From Isoetes taiwanensis (Eukaryota; Streptophyta; Lycopodiopsida; Isoetales; Isoetaceae), in the NCBI GenBank assembly GCA_021234155.1, contig JAJEKV010000003.1, positions 12,395,819 through 12,459,818 on the forward strand: DNA of 64,000 nt, read 5' to 3'. Position numbers and translations under genes: made by a program. Under the pieces are notes generated by a model. It ran no database searches. It was given only the letters and a program-made list of their open reading frames with translations, and was not told where the DNA came from. Below are positions 19,791-30,983 of this stretch, one piece after another; positions within the stretch are counted from its first letter, which is position 1; every line of letters begins with the position of its first letter.

Positions 19791-20940
19791 CCACCTGTGG
19801 GTGATGCTCTTTCTTTCCACCTCGAGGGTGATGCATATTTTCAATTTCATTTCAAATGTTTCCAGTAGCAAACTTCACATCATGCATTGTCCCCATAGAA
19901 GAGGCAATTATTATTGATAAAGAAGTTGGTCTTGGATTTAAAACGGTTGATGTATTGGCCATTACTCTCATTGACATGTTTGCAACATCTGGAAGCATAA
20001 CAGAGGTCCACAAATGTGCAATATCTATGTATAGTGTCGTTATAGGACATGCTCGACTCGAGAATGCCTTTGCTGCTTTAGGTCTTTTCATGATGTTAAA
20101 GCAATGATGTACAATGACTTTCTGGACCTGCTCCATTCTCGACAGGGACGTCTTCCAGGTGTTCATGATCGTGATATTTTGGCACAGATCCAAGCATTGG
20201 AGGAGGATCAAATTCAGCACGCAAAGACGAAGGCAAGTCTGCAGTAGTTTCGTGATGGAGACCGTTGTACGGGCTTCTTTTTCCGTGCGGCTAAGAGGCG
20301 TCGCATGACGTCAACCATGTCCTCATTGCTTTTGCCGAATGGTTCGGTGCTAACAGAGCTGACTGAACTCAAGCAACATCTGCATAACCACTTCCAGACG
20401 TTTTTTGCTGAGAAACATCTTCCCTTTCAATCAGAAATGCAAGATACTATTTTGTCTAGGATTTCCCCCATCATCTCTGGTGAGCAGCGCGAGTCAATAG
20501 AGGCGGCTACGCGAGTCAATAGAGGCGGTTATGACAGCTGATGATTTAGGTTCGGCAGTCTTTGAACTGAAAAAAGGCAAATGCCCAGGTTTGGATGGCT
20601 TGCAAATTGAGTTCTTCCATGAGTATTGGGAATGGATGGAGCCAGATGTGTATGATGCTTTCTGTGACTTTCGGCGGTCCACTGCTTTGGATAGAATTCT
20701 TAATGCAGGTGCCATCTCACTCATCCCCAAGGTCAAGGATCCTCAGACTATTTCAGACTGGCGGCCCTCAGGTTTTCTTCCAAAATGATGCATTTTGAAC
20801 AATGTTGCTGCTGCTTATGAGGGAATTTATTGGGCACATAAGCAAAGATGAACGCTGAAACAGATGTGAAAGAATACAACAGAAAGAGAGAGCATCACCC
20901 ATAGGGTGGAAAAGCATCACCCACCGGGTGGAGAACCATT
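19784..20940. repeat. Inverted repeat pair bounding an inverted LINE-B segment
   Basis: The left arm (19784-19833) reads TTCTCCACC..GTGGGTGATGCT and again CCACC..GAGGGTGATGC. The right arm (20890-20938) is its reverse complement in variant form (GCATCACCCA..GGGTGG, twice). Between them lies the only plus-strand segment of LINE-B (20100-20785). Confidence 0.6.
20100..20785 (+). pseudogene. LINE-B ORF2 fragment: EN-RT linker and RT N-terminus
   Basis: Reading across frames gives the linker block FRDGDRCTGFFFRAAKRRR (the L1 'GDxNTxFFH' region, preceded by an in-frame stop), then LTELKQHLHNHFQTFF, then KCPGLDGLQIEFF (RT entry block) and AISLIPKVKDPQTISDW. The sequence stops at DWRPS, where the minus-strand part of LINE-B begins. 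In protein order it continues directly from the minus-strand endonuclease piece at 20895-22331. The RT catalytic core is absent. Confidence 0.8.
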
Positions 20941-22331
20941 CTTGATACAAGGTATCCAGTAAAACACGACCTGCTGCTGCAGACTCTCGACCCCACTGTT
21001 TGGCAAAACCTTTGACTGCCGCAATTGCATCCACTATGCCAGTCATACCTCGACGTCGGCTGAAGGTAGTTGTCCAAGTATTCTTGAAACCTTCTTGAAA
21101 GTCAGCATCCTTTAAGAACTTCACGTTCAAGCGAAAACACGTCCGTCCAGACCGCCGCTGCTGCAGGGGCTCATTTGAAATGAATTGCGAATGGTGGTCT
21201 GAAACTGAGTTATCTCTGACAGAACCGAAAGAGACATGGAAGTGCCACAGCTGCATCTGCATTCCAATAAGCTCTATCCAACTGAGAGCTTGCGCGATCC
21301 CCACCAACTTGACCATGTTAAATGATGTCATGTTATTTGGGAGACCTATGAGAAGCAGTGGCAGTAGGTCAAAGTCAAAGTCAAAGTGGCGGGCACCCCC
21401 TACCCGGGTGTTGCTGGGCTCGCTAGAAACACACAGACACCCCCTGCCCGCCACTTAGGGTTTGCGTTGACCAGTCAAAGTCAAAGTCAACTAGGGCCGA
21501 ATTTTAAGGAAGGCAAGTCTATCTACTCCTGATTTTTAGGCAAGTTGAAGAACTTCTATATGAAGGGGATGAACAATTTGACAAGTGGATGCACCCGGAT
21601 TAGAAGGTAAATATGGAGATAAATACTGGAGTAAGGCATAGACAAGGGGCCTTGCAGGTCGAAATATGAAGCAGGAGTTTGTTTAAGCGCCTGATTGATC
21701 TTGTTGTCAGTGTATTGAGTATCAGTTTATTGAATACATTATTTTCAAATTCTAACAGACCATTGCACCAAGTAAAGGCACCTTCACCATCAATCTCCGA
21801 GAGGTTGCAGTCATGGAGTAGATGGCGCCACTGCTGACATTCAAAACCAGACACCACTGTAGAGGTTGCCTTCAACCGATCAGACTCCATTTCCACCATA
21901 TTAAGATCCCCAACAAGAAGCCATGAAATGTGGCAGCCCAAGCTGAGTATCTTCTCTCGCAAAGAGGCCCACAGTGAAGCTCTCTGATGAGGTCTGTTGT
22001 AGGCGTAAACATTAATTAAACCATATCTAACCCCTTGTTTCTGCCATACAATTAGGGCCCAACGACCAAAGCGATCATCCTGAGTAAAGATGACTGGCAA
22101 GGAAGGAAGTCATGCTATCACGACCCCTGCACTGGCAGAATCAGCTGCTGCGATAAGGACATTAGACCTGCGACCAATCATGTCTGCAAGCTTTGATACA
22201 TCTCCCTTACGACACTTCTGCTCTTGAAGACATACAAACTGAGCATCCAATCTAGATAAGTAGAAAGAAATACGACTCCGCTTGAGGGGGGAGGAGGCCT
22301 CCCCTTGAACATTCCATGAGACTAACCGCAT
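20895..22331 (-). pseudogene. LINE-B ORF2 endonuclease, interrupted
   Basis: It starts MRLVSWNVQGEASSPLKRS at 22331 and reads CLQEQKCRKG (catalytic Glu), then in another frame WLLVGDLNMVE and GAFTWCNG. After roughly 0.4 kb of unrelated sequence it resumes with LDRAYWNADAAVALP and SDHHSQF, then the post-endonuclease helical region to about 20950. Frameshifts and the insertion make it inactive. It is a family distinct from LINE-A, judging by low similarity of equivalent blocks. Confidence 0.85.
21368..21491. repeat. Short inverted repeat and GTCAAA tandem run inside LINE-B
   Basis: Arms AAGTGGCGGGC (21384-21394) and GCCCGCCACTT (21446-21456) are exact complements 51 bp apart. They are flanked outside by AAAGTC tandem repeats in the same orientation (21368-21386 and 21473-21490). 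This lies in the ~0.4-kb stretch that breaks the LINE-B endonuclease and may be a small transposon. Confidence 0.6.
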
Positions 22332-22362
22332 TGATCTTGTGATGGGGCCAATTCAGATGAGA

Positions 22363-23578
22363 CTATTGGTGTCTCAAGGGAATTTGAGGATGTTTCCTAG
22401 GCATCTGGCATGGCAGTAACCTTATCAACCAAATCAGCCCACTGAAGTAGATCAAAGCGACCACAGTGGAATGCAATGGGAGGGGCAGTGCTACCTGAAG
22501 CAGGAACTGAGGGCTGGAAAGCAAAGGAATTAGATCCCTTAGCTGATTTTCGTGCTTGACGAAGAGCTGGTGGATGTTTTGGTGGTGGGTGGATGCCACG
22601 CCGATCAATGTCCATATACTGTCCATGAGTCTCTTCAATTTGCTCTTGCGATTTCTGGATTTCAGCCAGTCTCAACATTTGGTGATCCAGGCGAGGAGGG
22701 GGGGGGGGCAATCTCGAGCACGAGGGATGTGAGAGATATCAATTGAGGTGGGAGCTGATCTAGCATGCCGAAGGAGCAGATGGAGGACTATGTTGGTGAA
22801 TCTTGCGATAAAGAGCAAAGAGAGGGGCTTCGGGAAACATGAGAGCTAGCTCAGGACCATTCAACAAAGACAGCTTAAACGGAAAGAACATGGGTCCACT
22901 TTGGACAACAATTGTTTGAGGCAAATCACGATGAATGGGCCTTGCCACACAAACCTTGGTGATGCCATTGGTTATGGAGTGTTGCAAATGGAGTCCAATC
23001 TCATTAGCAATGGCAGAAAAACTTGGAATCCTGTAACTCTGAAGGAAAATCTTCGATAGCAAATCAGAAGGGGGCACGTAAGGCATCTGGCTTAGCTGGA
23101 AAGGATCCAGGAACATACTGCTGATAGAGCAAGAAGTGTTTTCAAAGAGGATCAACACCTCGTTCTATGAGTTGAGCAGCCGGCTCAGGAGATTCAAACA
23201 TCAAAAGAAAGCAGCGTTGATCTTTTGCCACAAGCTTGATGGATTGATAAGCAGGAAGCCCTAGCTTGTGAAGGTGCCCAGTCAGCCAAGATCCCACATG
23301 CTTCAGATCCAAGAAAGGGCCAGTGAAGTGGCAGACCACAGAACACGCAACCAACTGCTCCACATATTGTCGATGATCCTCATGGCTAATCTGCACCACT
23401 GGAGCCCCAAAATGCTCAAAAGTTGTCATACACTCCTGAACCTCATAAAAGATTTCGTCTGATGGAGCTGGACATCCATAGAGTCTTGCTTGGCTTACAA
23501 TTGCTGGAGATAGGACACAACTTCTTTCCTGTTATTATCCACCATGGTGGCAATGGCCTCTGAGACACGAGCCGAGGT
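22363..23578 (-). pseudogene. LINE-B ORF1, C-terminal two thirds
   Basis: The piece at 23429-23142 carries an RRM-like DUF4283-type fold (VVCHFTGPFLDLKHVGSWL, RCFLLMFESPEPAAQL). It continues in another frame at 23158-22760 (FENTSCSISSMFLDPF, GLHLQHSITNGITKVCVARP) and then 22711-22397, a Pro-rich tail with RQARKSAKGSNSFAF. It should bind LINE RNA. At 23578 it is split by the 10-kb DNA transposon; the N-terminal part is at 33653-34522. Confidence 0.78.
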
Positions 23579-23640
23579 GGTGGGAGCAGTGTTGTTTACG
23601 TACCCGTATTTTACGTTTACATACGTCCCGTACCTTCCTC
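23579..23640. repeat. Left target duplication, TIR and TACGTA-rich subterminal region
   Basis: GGTGGGAG (23579-23586) is followed by CAGTGTTGT and several ACGT-centred words (TTTACGTACC, TTTTACGTTTAC, CATACGTCC) that recur, inverted, near the right end (33478-33631). Confidence 0.88.
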
Positions 23641-24235
23641 ACAGTACTATACGTACTATACCTATAAGTTGACAGGTCAAATTGAGCTCTTGTTTTATTA
23701 ATACCGTACTTAACATATTAATACATATAGTACGTATGATACGTACTTTAAAAAAAATGTCCAAATGACATTAGACCAATAGAATTGGTAAAATTATACA
23801 TTAGACAATTTTGTCATGGCAGGAGGCAGATCTTCTCCTTAATACTTCAGTAGTTTGCATTCATGCCAGTAAAGAAATACAGAGGTCAGCGGCGATTAAT
23901 AGCTCCGGATGCAACAAATGAGCAACAATTACTCAAATTTATTTGTCTGTGGGTGTAGATTGCAAATTAGAATATAGGGTAAAAGCATGAAAGGGTGTCT
24001 ATAAATGTAGCCCTTTTTGTACATATACATATATGTACCGAATGCACATTTTTGGAATAACTGTCATCATGACCCGCTAGTAACTGCCATGATTAATGGC
24101 TATCCACCACTCTGAAACCGCACAATTTTCGGATTTTGAAATTCTTTACCAAATTCTTTCTTGGTTTGCCTCTCGTTCACTATCCCGCCCCTGCCTTCTC
24201 TGCTTGAATTCCGATCACGAATTCTTCATCTAGCT

Positions 24236-25200
24236 ATGGCCCCAAAACGCTCCCAGATCAATGCTTGCTCATCACCACAGCCCAAGCAAGAAGCCAGTGC
24301 TTCCGGCAGTGGAATCTTACCTCCAAGGAGTTTACGTTTGGGTTCTGATGTGATCCAAGCCAAAGACCTCCGTGATAAAATGCAGAGGCCCACATACCCA
24401 ACCTAGAGATGGTTATGAACGAGGTATGGGGTGAAGCTCCAAAAAATAGACGAGGATTCAAGGAAGGGAGAATCCAGAACGCATGGAAAGATGGTTTTTT
24501 TAAATATTATGAATTGGTTTATGGCAAGAAACAGGTTACAACCCATTATATTTCTACCTATTTTGCCAGAGCATTTGCTCTTCACTTGAAGGGACGGCTT
24601 GTTGATTGGATGGGCGTGGCTAGGACCATGAAGATCTTGCCAAAACTTCAAATTACAGAGGACCCTACAACAAATGTAAATCCTCAAATATCAAACAGAC
24701 ATCGTATTGCGGCGAGAATATTAGAGCCACAGGGTTATTCTAGATCAGATGTTGACACAATAAAGCGATTACTTAAGCATGGGTTGGAGGAAAAACTAAC
24801 CTATTGAATGAAGTAGAAGCACTTGGAAGAAAAAAAAGGAGGGATGCATTGAAGGTCATCACCGGATTGAGGGTAGAAAGGATATGCTATCCAAAGATCT
24901 GCAGCAGATCTGCCGAGAAAATAGATGAGACAAAACAGAATTTGACAAATTGTCCCGGGATCCTGCTGGAAATCAAGTTATCTTCGGAGTGTTGAAGTAC
25001 AAGTTGGAAGACTTGGTTATGAGTAGACATGAGAAAGAGCAGCACTCTTCTAAGATAGAAATTGGTTTGCAAGAAGCAACTAAAGAAATTGAAAGGCATG
25101 AAATCTCAATTGAACAAGCAAAGGAAAAACTTAATTGCATTGAATTGGTTCAGCAAAGGCATTCACAGATTTTGGATTTCATGGGGAGAGCAGGACCTAT
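24236..25200 (+). pseudogene. Transposon plus-strand gene, N-terminal region, frameshifted
   Basis: The ATG at 24236 starts MAPKRSQINACSSPQPKQ, a basic Ser/Pro-rich N-terminus. After a frame change (about 24400) a 132-codon stretch continues EVWGEAPKNRRGFKEGR, with YELVYGKKQVTTHYIS, LKGRLVDWMGVART and SRSDVDTIKRLLKHGLEE. Further right, 24950-25190 encodes a likely coiled coil (KIEIGLQEATKEIERHEIS). No known domain was recognised. I infer one gene with the exons at 26156-29496 because they share strand and element; no experimental link exists. Confidence 0.5.
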
Positions 25201-26155
25201 TGTTCTACACCTGAGGCCCTACCCTGTAGGGCACATTCAGTTCATGTACCTGTTGTGGCCAAGGCTTTGGCAAACTTGGTTTGTTGCTGCTAGCTTCATG
25301 CAGAGATGCTTATTGCCTCTTCTGCTTGTGTTATCTGGTCCATGAAAGACAGAATTGCATAAAAGGTTGCATCTGGGATGAGGGCATTCGAATTCAGCTT
25401 GGTTTCCCTCAGAAAAGGTATGCATTGCTCTCAACTAATTTAAACTTATATTTCTCTTAATTCATATTTGTTATTGTAATGCATAGTTCTACATGTATGG
25501 CTTTCATTGCATTGCTATTCCTTGTACATGTATAACTTTTTTAGTACATCCGTGAAGCGAGGTACATAGGCATATATTTGCTTGTTTATTGATGCTTTTA
25601 TTTTTGAGCTTGGACTGCAGTTGTATCAGTTGTACATGTATCTAATGGAGTCTACATCTGCAAATAGATGTACATGCATTTATTTTTAGAGTGCATCTGT
25701 AGATGGATTCATAAGTATGTGCATTTTTTACATATATGTGCTTTTTTTGGGCATAGATCTACATTCCCTAACTGGATACCTGGGTACATCTGGGTACATC
25801 TGGGTGCATTGAGGTACATCTATGTACATTGAGGAACATGTACATGTACATTTGGCTCTGATTAAATGTAGTTCGCATTACATTTGGTACATTTTATGTA
25901 CATGAAATGTACATGTTGAAGCAGAATGTAATGTACCAGATATTTCTCATTGTTTAAGTTACTGTTTTCATGTTCTTTTATCTCTATTGAAATTTAGATC
26001 ATTTGTTTGTTTTGCGGATGAGGTCGTTCCTATCCCGTATGGCTTTTAATGGTCGATGTTCTTGAGCCATCTCGCATCGACTCTCTTCTGATTTTTATTG
26101 AGCATAAGCGGGGCCCGAATCTGTAGACCCTCAACCTTCCAGCTCCAGATCACCA
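25201..26155. other. Probable intron or spacer with TACATCT repeats
   Basis: No coding blocks. Between 25740 and 25930 the words GGGTACATCT, GAGGTACATCT and TGTACATT repeat many times. Similar TGTACAT-rich runs occur at 29690-29760 and 31800-32160, all within the same transposon. Confidence 0.6.
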
Positions 26156-28139
26156 ATGACATTTACAGTGCCGGTAATAGAACCATCTGCAACAGTGCCT
26201 CCTCGAACATGGCAAAGTGAAGTTGAGAAAATAGAGAGGATGGCACTTGAGAAAGCTAAAGCAGTTGCATGTGCAGAGCCTTCAATGACTGCTGCAACAG
26301 AAACACTTTCATCACCAAGTGCTAAATTAGTAATTGGAGAAGCTCATAAGAAAGATTCAAAACCACCTCAAATCATCTGCGGGTGCGCCTGCACCTCTTT
26401 ATTCTGAAGCTACAAAGGACACAGATCCAGATTTTATCCCAGGAGATACCAGGGAAGAAGAGGAAGTTGAGTTGATAGTTGAGTCCACTCCAAAGAGGAG
26501 GCAAAAGAATGCTGGTGATATAACTCCAAGAGGAAAAAAACAGGCAAAATCTCCAGCAACAAAAAAATGTCCTCCGAAAAGAAAATCTCCAGGCAAAAAA
26601 GTGTCACCACCACCAAGAAAGAGGTATGTCCAAGATGAACTAATTTTGTTAAACATCTCAGATTTATGATAATTAACCACATTTTTTTTGTACATAGGAC
26701 ACGATCACAGGCCGTGAAGGAAGCTGATCCTGCTGAGTCGGAACCGGAAGAGGAAGAGGAGCTACAAGCAAATATTGATGTGATAACAAATAAGGTGCAT
26801 CGGTCTACAGAAGATGCTGAAGCATGTGATGAATTTACAAGGTGGGTAATATACAATTGATTACAATAGATATATTCTTTTGCTAATGCTGTAGTTTCCT
26901 TGTACAGTTTAGTGAACCGACTGAAAAGGTTGGTTCCATTCACTCCTTATAGGGACTGTCCTCCTAAGCCTGCACCCTCTATCTTTCAAAGTGATGCTGA
27001 CGAGTTCTGCTGGAAGCTGGACTTGACCTCTAAGATGGTAGATGTCTATGGGAGGTAGGCTAGTATTTCAACATATTTATGTTATTTCATTCCCTAAGTC
27101 ACTCATCTTATGTATTAATATGTATTCTGGATTTGTGTGCAGGTACCTTTGTAGCGGTCTTCCATCTGATTGGAAACACAAGTTTTTTATGGTTCGACCG
27201 GACACCTTCCAGAATTTTGTGAATTCCCTCAAGAACAAGGAGGGGGCAGATGCACAGAACACTAACATAAAGGAAGGGCTGGATGGCATTTTGATTGCAA
27301 GATGCCAATACATATTTGTTCCAATTCTGTAAGGTCCAAATGTGGCATTGGCAATACTTGTGCTTGCTGATCCAGTGAAAAGCTCTTTTCCATCTATAGC
27401 TAGCCCAAGTATACAGATCCTCTCTCCTGTCAAAGGCTATGTACCCGATGCTAAAGTGGTCCAGAAGTAAGTACGAGTTTCTGTTTTATTTTTTATGATT
27501 TGATTATTCTCATATTGCAATTTCTTATGCTTGATTTATTCTCACATTGCAATTTTGCAGGTTTCATAAGCTTGTGATCAATAACATGATGCTCAGATCC
27601 AACAGTTTAAGCCATGGTAGGAAGAACTTTGATGCTCCTGTGTTCTGTCCTAAAATGCCAGAAACTAGTACCAGCAACCCTTGCATGTACATTGTGGCTT
27701 ACATGCACAAATTCATAGATGCCGTGGTTGATGCACAGCCAAGCTCCATTTTTGTAAGTAGAACATGTTATTTTCCTATTAGTTATTTGTTGGTATAGTC
27801 CTCTAATACTTGTGCACCATGCAGATGACACCCAGTTGGTTCACTGATGCCTATGCCAAGTCACGGAGGGATCATCTAATGGAGGCATTAATTGTAGAAG
27901 GCGAGATGAATATACAAGCAGTTGTTCCTACACAGGGTAGATAGTCTCTTTGACTTGTTTGTAAATTACAGTTTTGTATGAGCCATGCTCCGAGCTTCTT
28001 TGTACTCAATAAGTAATGAAAAAATTAATTTATTTGTCTCACTTACACCTGTGCAAATAACAATTGTGTAATTATCAATTTGTTTTCTCAATTGTGTAAT
28101 CTGAAATGTAATTATAAGTTGTGAATCTCAAGTGTTTTC
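26156..28139 (+). pseudogene. Transposon plus-strand gene, middle exons with clear introns
   Basis: Exons separated by GT-AG introns can be followed. A basic stretch RRQKNAGDITPRGKKQAKS runs to ...PPPRKR, joined over an intron (~26623-26699) to TRSQAVKEADPAESEPEEEE. Next is LVNRLKRLVPFTPYRDCPP after ~26841-26908, then YLCSGLPSDWKHKFFMVRP after 27056-27142, FHKLVINNMMLRSNSL after ~27467-27560, and PSWFTDAYAKSRRDHLME after ~27752-27824. An in-frame TAA follows FVPIL near 27330. The N-terminal part looks nuclear (basic then acidic). The globular part is unrecognised; a cysteine-protease fold is possible but not shown. Confidence 0.55.
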
Positions 28140-28649
28140 TTGTTGACAGGTGAATCATCTAATTCAGGGAGAAAGCTCATTATCTTTGACTTAAATTCTG
28201 TGTTGGGCAAGAGTGTGCACAAGAATGAAAATATTAACTCAAGATACCAACAGATCCAGAAAGATGAGCTTCAATTTAATATAGGAAACATGTTTTTTTA
28301 CTGCAGGCCAGGGTTAGCATCACTGTTAGCATTTGTAAGAGAAGGGTTTGATGTTGCCATCTGGTCTTCACTCACTCCTAAAAATCTTCACCCAATTGTG
28401 GATCATATTTGTGATGCTTTTTCCATAAAGCTGAAGTTTGTTTACAGCCAGGAGCAGTGTTGGACTCTGCCACACAAACACCCTATTGAACCTCAAAAGG
28501 GGTTGTTTGTGAAACCATTAGTCGTGGTATGGAAAGAGTACCCGAGTACTATGGACATACAGTTACGATCGATGACGAAAAGATACAAATCCACTTTGAA
28601 TCTCAGTAGGGAAGCTACATATGTCCTTTCTCTTGGACACCGATATTAG
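28140..28649 (+). pseudogene. NIF/FCP1-like (HAD-type) phosphatase domain in the transposon
   Basis: The exon begins at an AG acceptor (..TTGACAG) and reads GESSNSGRKLIIFDLNSVLG. The FDLNSVL block sits where NIF/FCP1 phosphatases have DxDx(T/V); the second Asp is Asn, as in some plant DLNGVL-type relatives. Then RPGLASLLAFVREGFDVAIW, SSLTPKN (motif II) and IVDHICDAFSIKLKFVYSQ follow the family order, and KPLVVVWKEYP the Lys motif. A one-base frame change near 28540 leads to TVTIDDEKIQ, which fits the final DD motif. Catalytic activity is doubtful. The domain could be captured from a host gene or a standing part of the element. Confidence 0.65.
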
Positions 28650-29496
28650 GCGGGCGACAGTTGCTTGTCATGGAGCTCATTCCATGGCTTAATGGATTCA
28701 AAATGGCTGAAGATGGTATAGTTTATGTGAAAGAGCATCCAATGACTAATGCAAAGCAGAGATAGCATATCGAGGCGGAGTGGAACAGATTTTTGGCCGG
28801 CAAACTATGGCAAAGAACTTGGGTGCTCTGTTGCCTAAATTTAGTCAATATCACGAACAAGGAATGGAGAAACGCCATCATGTTATTGGCCTCTCGACTG
28901 GCCCGTTGTTGGTACAGACTTTGACTGATGTACAAATTCAAATGTTATGAATATATGTATCAAAGTTTTTGTTCATTGCACTTGAGTACTCTGTTTTTAC
29001 TGTCTTTCTTATTGGTACAATTATGAGTGTGTATACATAATTAAGTGATCTTCATTTGCTTTGTAGATGAATGGACTGAAACACAAAAGACTATTAAGAA
29101 ACTAAGAGATAGAGTTCTCACTGCACCCCGGAGGTAATACAAACCAACACAAGCTGCAAGTACATAGGGTTGGGGACCGATTATCGCCTCTATACTGCTG
29201 TTCCTGGACTTTGGAAAAAGGTTGGCCATATTGAAAATTATGAGGAACGAGCAACCATGAAATGTATATTGGCGGCAAATCACTTGTTGCACAACCCTTG
29301 GGGGAAGGCACGTGTCCTGGAAGATGCAGACCATGTAGGATGGAAAGGTTTGCCAGTGGCACGTGCAATAGAAACCGCATAGACTACTGCTTTAGAGGAT
29401 ATCTCTTCAGCCTCTTGGCGGGTTGGAAGACATGATGCAATAGTCATAAGATATCAGGCTCCTACTGACATTTTGAAGCTAGGCCATGAATTATGA
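28650..29496 (+). pseudogene. Transposon plus-strand gene, C-terminal pieces
   Basis: Scattered coding-like pieces continue past the phosphatase: LLVMELIPWLNGFKMAEDG near 28660-28710, then TETQKTIKKLRDRVLTAP (29073-29125), and LGTDYRLYTAVPGLWKKVG to ARAIETA (29170-29382). An in-frame TAG is followed by SASWRVGRHDAIVIRYQAP and a stop near 29496. No domain was recognised. The gene converges tail to tail with the minus-strand gene that ends at 29857. Confidence 0.45.
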
Positions 29497-29856
29497 GCCA
29501 TGCTCATTTTCAGGTGTGTTGTATTTATGTCCACAATATAAATATATCAACCATTTGTACATGAAAACCTGTCCATTTCTTATCTTTGCCATGACTGAAA
29601 CTATTTTTAATGTTTATGCAAGTCAACTTTCTTATGTTCAATTCTAATCAACTTACACTTAACAAATTTTTATAATATTTCTGGAATGTACAACAGATGT
29701 ACATAAGATGTACATGTGTTGTACATCTTATGTACATTGATGTACCTAATGCACTTCTGAAGTAGTCTATGTCATGTACAATGAAAATTTGTTCAGCTCT
29801 TATCTTTTATATGAACAAAGTATTACAATAATTCTGGAAAGTACCACAGATCTGAC
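29497..29856. other. Intergenic gap between the two convergent transposon genes
   Basis: AT-rich with a TGTACATAAGATGTACA palindromic run near 29698-29745. It probably holds both 3' UTRs. No ORF was recognised. Confidence 0.5.
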
Positions 29857-30918
29857 TTAGTCCATGTCATCTACAATTGCTGGAAGTTGTGATAATAATG
29901 TCTCATGGACTTCATCTGGCAAGTGAAATGCTGTGTTTGCCCCCTTCAGCTTGTGTTTTACTTTCTTGGATGGGATTCGAACCCCAATCACAGATTCTGC
30001 AGGTACCAAAACATTCTTAGTAGATAAGATAAGATAAGATAAATTTTTATCGTCTGCGGATAGGAAGCAGTTTATACTTATCGTGGCAGCTTGGGATTAG
30101 TTCATAATATTGTCCTTCAATGACATAGTGCCAGCAGAGTATTCATTTCCATAGTCATCAATTGAATCTTATTCCAATGCATGCTTTTCCCTGGTGCACA
30201 TGAGAACATAGTATGAAACACCTTCCACATTGTCTGGTGCTGCAAAAGACACAAATACATCTGAAACAGCTACAGTGTCATCTAAACTAGCCTCGTCTTC
30301 TGCATACAAAACATCCACATCATTTTCAACTTCAACACGAGAGGCAATATGATCTGTGGGCTCCAAACTTTTTAGAGACCATTCTCCACAATGTTTAATG
30401 TTCTCACAATTCAACTAATTGAAGTTCATGCAAGCATCACAAAAGCACGAGAGTGGTTTGCATAGCAACTTTGTTGGATCTGCTGGGTTTATAGTTGACA
30501 CAGAATGTATCTGCTGAGTACCAGGTAAAGTCTTGCAATTGAATGCTTGCTGCCTGTTCACATCTGTTTTTCCAACCTCCCAAAACACCCTTTCACAATC
30601 CGATTCCTTGGCCCTTAAAACTGCACAAGCTGTTTCTGCACCTGTCACTGGCATGCCATTTTGTTTTCTCTGCTCGCTCTCAAGCCACAACTTTGCTATA
30701 CCAGCCTCGCCATCATGTGTGCCTTTCCCATGGCCAGATCCAAAGAAATTCCATATCACTCGAATTTTATTTTCAATATGGTATCTACAGATTCCATACC
30801 ATGCCCGTGCAGATTTGAATTGAGATGCACAACCATCCGACCACACATAATGAAGGTTTATGTGTCCACCTCCATTATTCTTAAGCCACCCCAAATGTAA
30901 TTTAAAACCATGTTGCAC
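29857..30918 (-). pseudogene. Probable transposase, C-terminal exon, three in-frame stops
   Basis: One reading frame of 354 codons from the splice acceptor at 30918 to TGA-free end at 29857. It starts VQHGFKLHLGWLKNNGGGH, then YVWSDGCASQFKSARAWYG and IWNFFGSGHGKGTHDGEAG, a pattern I recall from uncharacterised transposon proteins of plants and invertebrates. CFCDACMNF follows near its end, then NCENIKHCGEW after a TAG. Stops lie at 30415 (TAG), 30169 (TAA) and 30097 (TAA), with family-like sequence continuing past each (DDYGNEYSAGTMSLKDN; ESVIGVRIPSKKVKHKLK). The invariant Asp of SDG and HDG are natural candidates for a DDE/D site. Inactive as it stands. Confidence 0.6.
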
Positions 30919-30983
30919 CTAAATGAGTGTCATGCTTCCTGTCATCCCAAACATAGAAATGCACTTTTTTTTTTTAGCTTACC

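Noticed and set aside
20100-22331. Twin-priming inversion of LINE-B
   Set aside because: Twin priming inverts the 5' part and leaves the 3' part with its poly(A) downstream; here the 3' part is the inverted one and is bounded by inverted repeats.
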